Below the pieces are notes generated by a model. It saw only the letters and a program-made list of their open reading frames with translations, was not told where the DNA came from and searched no databases. Shown in pieces: positions 18,374 to 26,491 of a stretch of 64,000 bases of DNA. This DNA comes from Bradyrhizobium arachidis (lineage in GTDB: Bacteria > Pseudomonadota > Alphaproteobacteria > Rhizobiales > Xanthobacteraceae). The stretch's first letter is position 1, and every line of letters starts with the position of its first letter. Position numbers and translations under genes: made by a program. The DNA lies in contig NZ_CP077970.1 of assembly GCF_024758505.1 (NCBI RefSeq), forward strand, positions 3,410,001-3,474,000, read 5' to 3'.

Positions 18374-18411
18374 GGCAGGTTTCTTGGCAGGTTTCTTTTG
18401 GCAGGTTTCTT
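18374..18411 (+). repeat. three tandem copies of a 12-bp unit GGCAGGTTTCTT
   Basis: Units at 18374-18385, 18386-18397 and 18400-18411, the last separated by TT. They lie in the 255-bp divergent region between the YbhN-like gene and the UDP-glucuronate epimerase gene. They may reflect slippage or a repeated regulator site. Confidence 0.8.
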
Positions 18412-18507
18412 GGCCGGCACTTGCGATCCCTGCGATCCGCTGGCTAAAGAGACGCCAGCTGGCGCCACCACACAGGAAGCCTGGGCATACCAGGCTTTGG
18501 GAACAGG

Positions 18508-19497
18508 ATGACGGATCAGGCGATTTTGGTTACGGGGGCCGCCGGCTTCATCGGGTTTCACGTCGCCCGCCAGCTCCTGGCCGAAGGCCGGCCGGTGATC
18601 GGGCTCGACAATCTCAACAGCTATTATGATCCCGCGTTGAAGCGCGCGCGGCTCGATGTCCTGCGCGCGGAGCGCGGCTTCTCCTTCGAGCAGACCGACC
18701 TTGCGGATCGCGAATCCATGGCTGATCTGTTCGGCAAGCACCGGTTTGCGACCGTCGTTCATCTCGGCGCCCAGGCCGGCGTGCGCTACTCGATCGACAA
18801 TCCGCAGGCCTATGTCGATTCCAACCTGCAGGGCTTTCTCAACGTGCTGGAGGGATGCCGGCACAACGGCTGTCGTCATCTCGTCTACGCATCGTCATCT
18901 TCCGTTTACGGCGGCAACACAAAAATGCCGTTCGCCGAGGCCGACAGGACCGATCATCCGGTCAGCTTCTACGCCGCGACCAAGAAGGCCAACGAGGCCA
19001 TGGCGCAGTCCTACAGCCACCTCTACCGGCTGCCGGTCACGGGATTGCGGTTCTTCACCATCTACGGGCCGTGGGGCCGCCCCGACATGGCCATGTTTCT
19101 GTTCGTAAACGCGATCATGGAAGGACGACCGATCCGGCTCTTTAACCATGGCAAGATGCGTCGCGACTTCACCTATGTCGACGACGTCACCCGTGTAGTA
19201 TCAAGGCTGATCGCACGGATCCCCGCGGACAATCCGGCTGCCGCCAATGCGCCGTCCAAGATCTACAATGTCGGCAACCACCATCCGGAGGAGCTGATGC
19301 ATGTGGTCGGGCTCATCGAGCGCGCACTGGGCCGGACCGCGATCAAGGAAATGCTGCCGATGCAGCCGGGAGACGTGCCCGCAACCTTCGCCGATGTCGC
19401 CGATCTGATGCGCGATACCGGATTTGCACCGTCGACCCCGATCGAAGAGGGCGTCCGCAATTTCGTCGCCTGGTATCGCGACTATTACAAGGTCTGA
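18508..19497 (+). CDS. lpsL: UDP-glucuronate 4-epimerase-like NAD-dependent epimerase
   Basis: A 329-aa extended SDR with LVTGAAGFIGFHVARQLL, LDNLNSYYDPALKRAR, HLGAQAGVRYSI, SSSSVYGGNTKMPF, FYAATKKANE (catalytic Tyr-x3-Lys), FFTIYGPWGRPDMA and RRDFTYVDDV. NSYYD, AQAGVRYS and GPWGRPDMA are characteristic of UDP-GlcA 4-epimerases (LpsL/Cap1J). The enzyme makes UDP-galacturonate for LPS or exopolysaccharide. The manC start lies 2 bp after its stop. Confidence 0.9.
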   Translation: MTDQAILVTGAAGFIGFHVARQLLAEGRPVIGLDNLNSYYDPALKRARLDVLRAERGFSFEQTDLADRESMADLFGKHRFATVVHLGAQAGVRYSIDNPQAYVDSNLQGFLNVLEGCRHNGCRHLVYASSSSVYGGNTKMPFAEADRTDHPVSFYAATKKANEAMAQSYSHLYRLPVTGLRFFTIYGPWGRPDMAMFLFVNAIMEGRPIRLFNHGKMRRDFTYVDDVTRVVSRLIARIPADNPAAANAPSKIYNVGNHHPEELMHVVGLIERALGRTAIKEMLPMQPGDVPATFADVADLMRDTGFAPSTPIEEGVRNFVAWYRDYYKV

Positions 19498-19498
19498 A

Positions 19499-20917
19499 AT
19501 GACGATGAATAAACGTATCATTCCCCTGATCATGTGCGGCGGTGCCGGCACGCGGCTGTGGCCCGCTTCGCGCGAGGTGCGGCCGAAGCAGTTTCTGCCG
19601 CTGTTCGGAACGCGCTCGACGTTCCAGGACACGCTGCTGCGCGTCTCGGACGCCTCGCTGTTCGATCGTCCCATCGTCATCACCAATGCGGCCTATCGCT
19701 TCATGGTGCTGGAGCAACTCGTCGAGATCGGCATCGAGGCTGACGTCATCCTCGAGCCGATGCGCCGGGACTCTGGTCCAGCGATTGCTGCGGGTGCGGC
19801 TTTTGCGCAAACGCGCGACAGCGAGGCTATCGTGCTGGCGCTCGCTGCCGACCATGTGGTGAAGGACGCCGCCGCCTTCGTCGCCGCCTGCCGCCAGGGA
19901 CTGGTCGCGGCGCAAGCGGGACAGATCGTCACCTTCGGCGTCAAGCCGGAGCGGCCGGCGACCGAATACGGCTACATCAACCCGGGCGAGGTGATCTCCG
20001 GCGAGGTGCATGCGGTCGCAAAATTCGTCGAGAAGCCGGACGCCGTGAAGGCATCCGACTATGTCAATTCGGGCTATTTCTGGAACAGCGGCAACTTCAT
20101 GTTCCCGGCCGCGATGCTGCTCGACGAATATCGCAAGGTCGATGGGGCGAGCGTGCAGGCCGTGTCCGACGCGGTGACCAATGCCGGCCGCGACCTCGGC
20201 TTCGTGACGCTGGATCCGACGGCGTTTGGTGCGGCCAAGGCGATCTCGATCGACTATGCCGTGATGGAGAAGACCGCGCGCGCCGCCGTGGTGCCGGTGT
20301 CCTGCGGCTGGTCCGATGTCGGCTCCTGGCACGCGGTGTGGGAATTGTCCGACAAGGACGCGCAAGGCAATGCCGCGCACGGCACCGCCGTGTTCGAGGA
20401 TTCCCGCAACTGCAACGTCACGAGCGATCACGCGCTGGTCGCGCTCGAAGGCGTCGACGATCTCGTCGTGGTGGCGACGGCCGACGCGGTGCTGGTGTCG
20501 CGCCAGAAGGATGCCAATGGCCTGAAGCGCCTGGTGACCAAGCTCAAGACGGTCGCGCCGAAGGTCACCGAGGAGCATCTCAAGGTGCATCGGCCCTGGG
20601 GCAGCTATCAGTCGGTCGACAACGGCGAGCGCCACCAGGTCAAGCGCATCGTGGTGAAGCCGGGCGGGCGGCTGTCGCTGCAGAAGCACCACCATCGCGC
20701 CGAGCACTGGATCGTCGTCCGCGGTGCGGCCCGCGTCACCGTCAACGAGACCGTGAAGACGGTGCACGAGAACGAGTCGATCTACATCCCGATGGGCGCG
20801 GTGCACCGGATGGAGAACCCCGGTAAAATCATGCTGGAACTGATCGAGGTTCAGACCGGCAGCTATCTCGGTGAGGACGATATCATCCGGATTGAAGACG
20901 ACTATCAAAGGTCGTAA
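19499..20917 (+). CDS. manC: mannose-1-phosphate guanylyltransferase / mannose-6-phosphate isomerase
   Basis: A 472-aa bifunctional enzyme. Residues 1-340 are the guanylyltransferase (CGGAGTRLWPASREVRPKQF, FVEKPD, GYFWNSGNFMF). Residues about 360-470 are a cupin-type isomerase domain with RPWGSYQSVD, KPGGRLSLQKHHHRAEHW and IPMGAVHRMENPG. It yields GDP-mannose for core and O-antigen. ATG 19499 is chosen because it sits just after the epimerase stop with AAGG upstream; an upstream in-frame extension would run into that gene, and ATG 19505 is an alternative. Confidence 0.94.
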   Translation: MTMNKRIIPLIMCGGAGTRLWPASREVRPKQFLPLFGTRSTFQDTLLRVSDASLFDRPIVITNAAYRFMVLEQLVEIGIEADVILEPMRRDSGPAIAAGAAFAQTRDSEAIVLALAADHVVKDAAAFVAACRQGLVAAQAGQIVTFGVKPERPATEYGYINPGEVISGEVHAVAKFVEKPDAVKASDYVNSGYFWNSGNFMFPAAMLLDEYRKVDGASVQAVSDAVTNAGRDLGFVTLDPTAFGAAKAISIDYAVMEKTARAAVVPVSCGWSDVGSWHAVWELSDKDAQGNAAHGTAVFEDSRNCNVTSDHALVALEGVDDLVVVATADAVLVSRQKDANGLKRLVTKLKTVAPKVTEEHLKVHRPWGSYQSVDNGERHQVKRIVVKPGGRLSLQKHHHRAEHWIVVRGAARVTVNETVKTVHENESIYIPMGAVHRMENPGKIMLELIEVQTGSYLGEDDIIRIEDDYQRS

Positions 20918-21100
20918 CCAGCAACCTCGAATCACGCGAACCGGGCCGGCCATGGCGGTATAAGTCGGCGGCTAAGGCCCGGGGAACGTGTAACTTTTTG
21001 AATCAAATCGTGTCCGGACAGGTATCTCGGCATTCGCCACATTTGTGGCGACGTGCTAGGAGGGTGGCCGGGGATTTGCGCTGAATCGGGGTTCGAACAC

Positions 21101-22105
21101 ATGAGTTCCAAAGCGTCTGCACCGGCCAAGGGGGCCTTGCGCGTCGGCGTCATCGGCGCTGGCGTCATGGGCAGCAACCATGCGCGCGTGCTAGCGGGGC
21201 TGCCTGGCGTCAGCCTGGTCGGTGTCGTCGACCCATCGCCGGCGCACCGGACGCGCGCGACCGAGCTCGCCAATTGCGTGAGCTTCGAGAGCCTCGATCA
21301 GCTCTTTGCCGAAGGCGTCGATGCCGTCACCGTGGCGGCGCCGACACATCTGCATCACGAGATCGCGCTCGCCTGCATCGCCAAAAAAATTCACGTCCTC
21401 GTCGAGAAGCCGATCGCGTCCACGGTCGAGGAGGGGCGCGAGATCGTGACGGCGGCGCAAGCCGCAGGTGTCACGCTGATGGTCGGCCATGTCGAGCGCT
21501 TCAACCCGGCGGTCGCCGCCGTGAAGCAGGCGATCGCGGGCGAGGACATCCTGTCGATCGCGATCACCCGTGTCGGCCCGTTCCCGCCGCGCATGTCGAA
21601 TGTCGGCGTGGTCATCGACCTCGCGGTGCACGACATCGATCTGATCCGCTGGTTCACCGAATCAGACATCGTCGAGGTGCAGCCGCAACTCTCGAGCGCG
21701 GTCGCCGAGCGCGAGGACATCGCGCTGCTGCAGTTCCGCACTGCCAACGGCGTGCTCGCCCACATCAACACCAACTGGCTGACGCCGTTCAAGGCGCGCA
21801 GCGTCACGGTTGCGACCCGCGACAAATATGTCATGGGCGACCTGCTGACGCGCCAGGTCACCGAATGTTTTGGCTTCAAGCCGGACGGCGCCTATTCGAT
21901 GCGGCATCTGCCGGTCGGTCATGACGAGCCGCTCCGCGCCGAATTGATCTCGTTCCTCAAGGCCGTTCGCCACGGCGAGACGCCGGCGGTGACCGGTGAC
22001 GAGGGGGTTGCCAGCCTTGAGATCGCCACGCGCTGCCTGGAGACGCCGAGCCGGCCTGCCGCGGCCTCCGCGACCCGCAAGGGACCGCGCCGCGTCGCCG
22101 GCTGA
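21101..22105 (+). CDS. Gfo/Idh/MocA family oxidoreductase, WbpB/WlbA-like
   Basis: A 334-aa NAD-dependent dehydrogenase with VGVIGAGVMGSNHARVLAGL, AAPTHLHHEIALACI, the catalytic-lysine motif VLVEKPIAST, GHVERFNPAV and DLAVHDIDLIRWF. The spacing matches WbpB/WlbA, which oxidise C3 of UDP-GlcNAc-uronate before amination. The aminotransferase begins 9 bp after its stop, reproducing the WbpB-WbpE pairing. ATG 21101 gives a natural N-terminus; an upstream start at 21053 lacks a ribosome-binding site. Confidence 0.85.
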   Translation: MSSKASAPAKGALRVGVIGAGVMGSNHARVLAGLPGVSLVGVVDPSPAHRTRATELANCVSFESLDQLFAEGVDAVTVAAPTHLHHEIALACIAKKIHVLVEKPIASTVEEGREIVTAAQAAGVTLMVGHVERFNPAVAAVKQAIAGEDILSIAITRVGPFPPRMSNVGVVIDLAVHDIDLIRWFTESDIVEVQPQLSSAVAEREDIALLQFRTANGVLAHINTNWLTPFKARSVTVATRDKYVMGDLLTRQVTECFGFKPDGAYSMRHLPVGHDEPLRAELISFLKAVRHGETPAVTGDEGVASLEIATRCLETPSRPAAASATRKGPRRVAG

Positions 22106-22114
22106 TCCCAATCC

Positions 22115-23296
22115 ATGTCGAGCACTCAAATTTCGCAAGGCGCCATGAACCAGCATCTGCGTTCCGATCCCATTCCCTTCATCGATGTCGGCGCGCAGCG
22201 CCGCCGGCTCGGCGCCTCGCTCGATGCGGCCGTCAAGCGCGTTCTCGACCATTGCCAGTTCGTCAACGGCCCCGAGGTCGCCGAACTCGAGAAGCAGCTG
22301 GCGGCCTATTGCGGCGCCAAGCACGTGATTGGCTGCGCCAGCGGCACGGATGCGCTGTTGATGGTGCTGATGGCGAAGAATGTCGGCCCCGGCGATGCCG
22401 TGCTCTGCCCGTCCTTCACCTTCATCGCAACCGCGTCGCCGGCGGCGCGGACCGGCGCAACACCGGTCTACGTCGATGTCGACGAATCGACGTTCAACAT
22501 GAGCGCCGAGTCCCTGAAGCGCGGCATTGCGACCGCGCGGAAGGCCGGCCTGAGGCCCGCCGTGATCATTCCGGTCGACCTGTTCGGACAGCCCGCCGAT
22601 CACGACGCCATCGCCGAGATCGCCAAGGCCGAAGGCTTGTTCGTGATCGACGACGCCGCCCAGAGCTTTGGCGCAAGCTACAAGGGCAATAAGCTCGGCA
22701 CGCTGGCGCTGGCGACCACGACCAGCTTCTTCCCGGCCAAGCCGCTAGGCTGCTTCGGCGACGGCGGCGCGATCTTCACCGATGACGACGAACTCGCCGC
22801 CACGCTGCGCAGCATCCGCGTGCACGGCCAGGGCGTGGACAAATACGACAATGTCCGCCTCGGCCTGACCGGCCGGCTCGACACCATGCAGGCCGCGATC
22901 CTGATCGAGAAGCTGAAGATTTTTGACGACGAGATCGCCGCCCGCAACAGGGTTGCGGAGCGCTATGCGCGCGGGCTGAGCAACGTGGTCACCGTGCCGC
23001 GCCTCGCGCCGGGCAATACCTCGGTCTGGGCGCAGTACACCGTCCGCCTGCCCAAAGGCACCGATCGCGACGGCTTTGCAGCCGCGCTGAAGGCCCAGGG
23101 TGTGCCGACCGCGATCTATTATGGCAAGTCGATGCACCAGCAGACCGCCTACAAGCAGTATCCCGTCGCCGAGGGTGGGCTGCCCGGCTGCGAAAGCCTG
23201 TCGCAGGACGTCATCAGCCTGCCGATGCATCCCTATCTGGACGAGGCGGCCCAGGAGCGAATCATCGCCGCTGTGCGCGGCGCGATTTCAACCTGA
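22115..23296 (+). CDS. DegT/DnrJ/EryC1/StrS aminotransferase, WbpE-like
   Basis: A 393-aa PLP-dependent sugar aminotransferase. IPFIDVGAQRRRLG at the N-terminus, CASGTDALLMVL, PSFTFIATASPAARTGATPV, DDAAQSFGASYKG and SFFPAKPLGCFGDGGAIFT (Lys of SFFPAKPLG binds PLP) are family signatures. RLDTMQAAIL and a C-terminal FPVA-like YPVAEGGLPGCE follow. With the preceding oxidoreductase it should form a UDP-3-amino-sugar. The acetyltransferase and 6-dehydrogenase of the known WbpABDE route are not in the window. Confidence 0.9.
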   Translation: MSSTQISQGAMNQHLRSDPIPFIDVGAQRRRLGASLDAAVKRVLDHCQFVNGPEVAELEKQLAAYCGAKHVIGCASGTDALLMVLMAKNVGPGDAVLCPSFTFIATASPAARTGATPVYVDVDESTFNMSAESLKRGIATARKAGLRPAVIIPVDLFGQPADHDAIAEIAKAEGLFVIDDAAQSFGASYKGNKLGTLALATTTSFFPAKPLGCFGDGGAIFTDDDELAATLRSIRVHGQGVDKYDNVRLGLTGRLDTMQAAILIEKLKIFDDEIAARNRVAERYARGLSNVVTVPRLAPGNTSVWAQYTVRLPKGTDRDGFAAALKAQGVPTAIYYGKSMHQQTAYKQYPVAEGGLPGCESLSQDVISLPMHPYLDEAAQERIIAAVRGAIST

Positions 23297-23309
23297 TTTC
23301 GCCGTTCTT

Positions 23310-23462
23310 ACCCTCTCCCCTTGTGGGAGAGGGTGGCTTCGCGGCACGCGAAGCCGGGTGAGGGGTCTCTCTCCGCACGGAAAGCGCGGAGAGAAACCCC
23401 TCACCCGAATGAGTTTGCGTCTACCCGCGGCGATGCCCTCTCCCGCAAGGGGAGAGGGCGCA
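23310..23462. repeat. intergenic palindromic repeat (CCCTCTCCC family)
   Basis: Three hairpin-forming pieces fill the gap before murJ: CCCTCTCCCC with GGGAGAGGGT, TCTCTCTCCGC with GCGGAGAGA, and CCCTCTCCCGC with GGGGAGAGGG. CACCCGAATGAGTT and GGGTGAGGGG lie in between. Such modules are common intergenic repeats in Rhizobiales genomes. As RNA this copy would fold strongly between the aminotransferase and murJ. Confidence 0.75.
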
Positions 23463-23520
23463 GCAACGCGCATCGCAAGATGCAATCGACGACCGTCCGA
23501 TAAATCTCTAGAACGAACGC

Positions 23521-25050
23521 ATGCTCGGACGCATCTTCACAGTCGGCGGATATACGCTGCTCTCGCGGCTGACGGGGTTTGCCCGCGACATCATGCTCGC
23601 GGCGATCCTAGGTGCGGGGCCGGTCGCGGACGCTTTCTTCGTCGCGTTGCGTCTGCCCAATCACTTTCGCGCAATCTTCGCCGAAGGCGCCTTCAACGCC
23701 GCCTGGGTGCCGGCCTATGCCCATGTCCATGGCGAGAAGGGCGAGGCGTCGGCAAAGCTGTTTGCCGACCGCATCTTCACGCTGCTGTTCGCCACGCAAC
23801 TCGTGCTGCTGGTCGTGGCCTGGCTGTTCATGCCGCAGGCCATGAGCATCCTCGCACCGGGCTTCAGCGAGGATGCCGAGCAGCGCAAGCTCGCGATCGA
23901 GCTGACGCGGATCACCTTTCCCTATCTGCTGCTGATCACGCTCGTGACGCTCTATGGCGGCATGCTCAACGTGATGCAGCGCTTTGCCAGTGCCGCGGCC
24001 GCGTCGATCCTCCTTAACGTCGCGATGATGATGACGCTGGCGGTCGCCGTGTGGTTTCCGACGGCCGGACATGCCGCGGCCTGGGGCGTGTTGATCTCCG
24101 GCTTCCTGCAATATTTCCTGCTCGCCGGCGATCTCGCGCGCCACGGTGGTCTGCCGCGTTTTGCGCCGCTCAAGCTCGACGAGGATGTGCGCAGTTTCTT
24201 CAAGGCGTTGGGACCTGCGACATTGGGATCGATGGGGACCCAGGTCGCGTTGTTCGCCGACACCATCATCGCGACCTTCCTGCCCGCAGGCGCGCTGTCG
24301 GCGCTCTACTATGCCGACCGTCTCAACCAGTTGCCGATCGGCGTGATCGGCATCGCCATCGGCACCGTGTTGCTGCCGGAGATGTCGCGGCGGCTGACGG
24401 CAAACGACCATGATGGCGCGATGCAGGCGCAGCGCCGCGCCTTCGATTTCACGTTGCTGTTCTCGGTGCCGTTCGTGGCGGCTTTCCTCACCGTGCCCAA
24501 TGAGATCATGCGCGCGCTGTTTGCTCGCGGCGCATTCTCCAAGGCCGATGCGGCCGCTGCTGGCGCCACACTCGCGGCCTATGCCATCGGCCTTATTCCG
24601 TTCGTGCTGATCCGTAGCGCAGTCGCGACCTTCTATGCCCGCAAGGACACGGCGACGCCGGTTCGGGCATCGCTGACAGGCATCGCGGTCAACGTCGCGC
24701 TGAAGTTTGCGCTGATGGGAACGTTGGCGCAGATTGGTCTTGCGCTGGCGACCGCCGTCGGCGTCTGGACCAATCTGCTCTTGGTGCTCTTCTTCGCCGT
24801 GCGTCGCGGCTTCCTCGTGCTCGATCGCGCTTGGCTGCTGTCGCTCGCGAAGTTCCTGTTGACAGGCGTCGTCCTTGCCGCGGCCTTCTGGCTGATCGCG
24901 CGCTTCAGCGCGACCAAATTTGCTCCCACGCAGCCCTTCCGGGACGAATTGACGCTGGTGCTGCTCGCCGTCGGCGGCACGGTCGTCTACGCGCTCGCGA
25001 TCCTCGCACTGTTCGGCCGCCGCTGGCTGCTCTCGTTGGTGCGCGGCTAG
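23521..25050 (+). CDS. murJ: lipid II flippase
   Basis: A 509-aa MATE/MOP-type membrane protein with 14 predicted helices. Conserved features are GGYTLLSRLTGFARDIMLAA at the N-terminus (including the family Arg residues of helix 1), ADAFFVALRLPNHFRAIFAEGAFNAAWVPAY, and ALYYADRLNQLPIGVIGIAIG. MurJ flips lipid II for peptidoglycan synthesis. Its length and motifs fit MurJ rather than Wzx O-antigen flippases, though it sits at the end of the LPS region. Confidence 0.93.
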   Translation: MLGRIFTVGGYTLLSRLTGFARDIMLAAILGAGPVADAFFVALRLPNHFRAIFAEGAFNAAWVPAYAHVHGEKGEASAKLFADRIFTLLFATQLVLLVVAWLFMPQAMSILAPGFSEDAEQRKLAIELTRITFPYLLLITLVTLYGGMLNVMQRFASAAAASILLNVAMMMTLAVAVWFPTAGHAAAWGVLISGFLQYFLLAGDLARHGGLPRFAPLKLDEDVRSFFKALGPATLGSMGTQVALFADTIIATFLPAGALSALYYADRLNQLPIGVIGIAIGTVLLPEMSRRLTANDHDGAMQAQRRAFDFTLLFSVPFVAAFLTVPNEIMRALFARGAFSKADAAAAGATLAAYAIGLIPFVLIRSAVATFYARKDTATPVRASLTGIAVNVALKFALMGTLAQIGLALATAVGVWTNLLLVLFFAVRRGFLVLDRAWLLSLAKFLLTGVVLAAAFWLIARFSATKFAPTQPFRDELTLVLLAVGGTVVYALAILALFGRRWLLSLVRG

Positions 25051-25066
25051 ACGAGCCTCAACGAAG

Positions 25067-25603
25067 TTATTTCTGCGCCACCTGCACCTGTCGTAGCGCG
25101 GCCAAGAGGCCAGCGCGCAGCTTCGGAGACGGGGCTGTGTCGCGGGCGACGGTGGAGAGGTGCAGGTCGATCCACGTGCCTGCCTCGACCCGCTCGGCCC
25201 GCAAATTGGACTGGACGGCGCCTGGTACGGAGACATCGAATGCCACCACCTCCCACGCGCCCTCCCGCAGCATCTCGACCCGGATTGGTGCGCGGGCGCC
25301 GGCGAAGGCTGGAGAGCGCGATTCGCCGTCTCAGAACGCTTTGAGCCCCTTGTAATTCTGTGCGGGCTCGAGCCAGCCGCTGACGATCAGCAGCGGCTCC
25401 TTCCGGGTCAGCTTCAAGTAATTGGGCTTGGCGCTCGCCGTATCTTGAACGAGCAAAGGGTCGGAGATTTTCACGAGCACCTTGCTTTGCGGCACCGTAA
25501 ATGTGAACGGGCCTTCGGACCGGGCCACGCCGCTCGACGCGATGAGCGCGCCGATACAAATCGCGCACAGCAGCGCAAATCCAGGCCCGGCATGTGATCG
25601 CAT
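25067..25603 (-). pseudogene. exported protein gene interrupted by one in-frame TGA
   Basis: Read on the minus strand, ATG 25603 opens a protein with a signal peptide (ALLCAICIGALIASSGVARS) and continues for 90 codons to TGA at 25333-25331. The same frame then stays open for 87 more codons to 25067 with unchanged composition (PAFAGARAPIRVEMLREG, then WIDLHLSTVARD). Without the stop this is a 178-aa secreted protein of unknown family. A base change in a single codon explains it best; a real 90-aa protein followed by a remnant is the alternative. CCCCCTTTTC near the start reads as a GGGGG-type ribosome-binding site on the coding strand. Confidence 0.6.
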
Positions 25604-25728
25604 GACTCCCCCTTTTCAAAATCGCGCAAAATCATAGCCTGCGCCGGAATTCACGCATACTCGCATCGTCCGTGCAGGCGTGCGGCGAGGCGCTCGCCTC
25701 CAGGATGCAAGGAAGTTCTGCACATCCC

Positions 25729-25757
25729 TTGATTTTGCGCTGTCGCCGTGGTATTGG
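25729..25757 (+). promoter_or_regulatory. predicted sigma-70 promoter for a leaderless transcript
   Basis: TTGATT (25729-25734), a 17-bp spacer, then TATTGG (25752-25757). A start seven bases further would be the A of ATG 25764, so the transcript would begin at or next to the start codon. The match to consensus is moderate. Confidence 0.4.
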
Positions 25758-25763
25758 CGCCGC

Positions 25764-25841
25764 ATGATCAAATCGTGGCGCACCCTCAACTGCAACCATG
25801 TGACCCGCTTCGGCTGGGCGGTGGGAGGAGTCGCGCGCTAG
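25764..25841 (+). CDS. 25-codon leader ORF in front of a DUF1127 gene
   Basis: ATG 25764 to TAG 25839-25841 encodes 25 residues rich in Arg, Val, Gly, Asn and Trp, with a CNH triplet in the middle and no run of one amino acid. There is no ribosome-binding site, and a promoter-like sequence ends seven bases upstream, as in leaderless rhizobial trpL. The stop codon lies 27 bases before an intrinsic terminator, and the DUF1127 gene follows. This arrangement suggests a translated attenuator or small RNA. The controlling signal cannot be inferred from the codons. Confidence 0.4.
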   Translation: MIKSWRTLNCNHVTRFGWAVGGVAR

Positions 25842-25868
25842 GAATCTGACGACGACATCTTTTCACCA

Positions 25869-25901
25869 GGCCCCGCCGGCATCGGACGGGGCCTTTTGTT
25901 T
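25869..25901 (+). terminator. intrinsic terminator between leader ORF and DUF1127 gene
   Basis: Stem GGCCCCG (25869-25875) and CGGGGCC (25887-25893), with inner CCG/CGG pairing, followed by TTTTGTTT. It stands 39 bp upstream of ATG 25940, so it either ends a small RNA or attenuates the downstream gene. Confidence 0.8.
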
Positions 25902-25939
25902 GGCCACGCTCCCTGCCGGCACAACAGCAGGAGCATCCC

Positions 25940-26323
25940 ATGCCACCCCAACAGACGAACGTCGCGTCCGAGGCCGGGCGCGATGCCACAGCGTTCCGCA
26001 TCAAGCCCTCCAGCGCGTTGCCGAAAGGCGTAATGCGCGAGGCTGCACGCCTCAATGCGTCGATGGCAATCTCGGAAACGGAGGCTGCTCGACCCGGCGC
26101 GGCATCGACGCGAAACGTCCTGGGCCTGATTGGGCGATATTGGCTTGCGTTTCAAGAGCGGCGCCGGCGCCAGCGCTTGAACACTGCCCTGCACGAGCTG
26201 AGTGACAGGGAGTTGATGGATATCGGCTTGACGCGCGCTGACATCGACTACGTCACGCCTCAACGATCCATCGATACGCTCAGAGACAGTACGGCGCATT
26301 TGTGGAGTCGTGGTGTGATGTAA
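25940..26323 (+). CDS. DUF1127 domain protein
   Basis: A 127-aa protein. The C-terminal 45 residues are a DUF1127 motif: RRRQRLNTALHELSDREL followed by MDIGLTRADIDYV. The N-terminal 80 residues are polar and variable. Short DUF1127 proteins in Rhizobiales and Rhodobacter affect RNA turnover, phosphate/carbon metabolism or copper handling, and some bind RNA through the Arg-rich helix; this longer form has no assigned role. AGGAG precedes ATG 25940. An attenuator-like leader lies upstream and a terminator downstream, so it is probably a single-gene unit. Confidence 0.82.
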   Translation: MPPQQTNVASEAGRDATAFRIKPSSALPKGVMREAARLNASMAISETEAARPGAASTRNVLGLIGRYWLAFQERRRRQRLNTALHELSDRELMDIGLTRADIDYVTPQRSIDTLRDSTAHLWSRGVM

Positions 26324-26363
26324 TTGATCAGCCGCCACATGCCGGTTTCGTGACGCCGGGCCT

Positions 26364-26393
26364 CGCCCCGCATCCGTGCGGGGCGATGCTTTT
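26364..26393 (+). terminator. intrinsic terminator after the DUF1127 gene
   Basis: Nine-base stem CGCCCCGCA / TGCGGGGCG with a TCCG tetraloop, followed by ATGCTTTT. Confidence 0.75.
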
Positions 26394-26491
26394 CCCGGCC
26401 TGCGACCAATGGGTATGGGTAAAGCCGTTTGCGCTATCCGTTTTTCCGCTGCAATATGGCGGCAAAACAACCAATAGGAAACGGAGACAAG

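Noticed and set aside
25331..25333. Selenocysteine at the in-frame TGA
   Set aside because: No SECIS-like structure is evident, the flanking residues do not resemble a selenoprotein site, and no Sec genes are in view. A nonsense change is simpler.
25764..25841. A trpL-type tryptophan leader
   Set aside because: The two Trp codons are far apart and no trp gene follows. Only the architecture is similar, so no amino-acid assignment is made.
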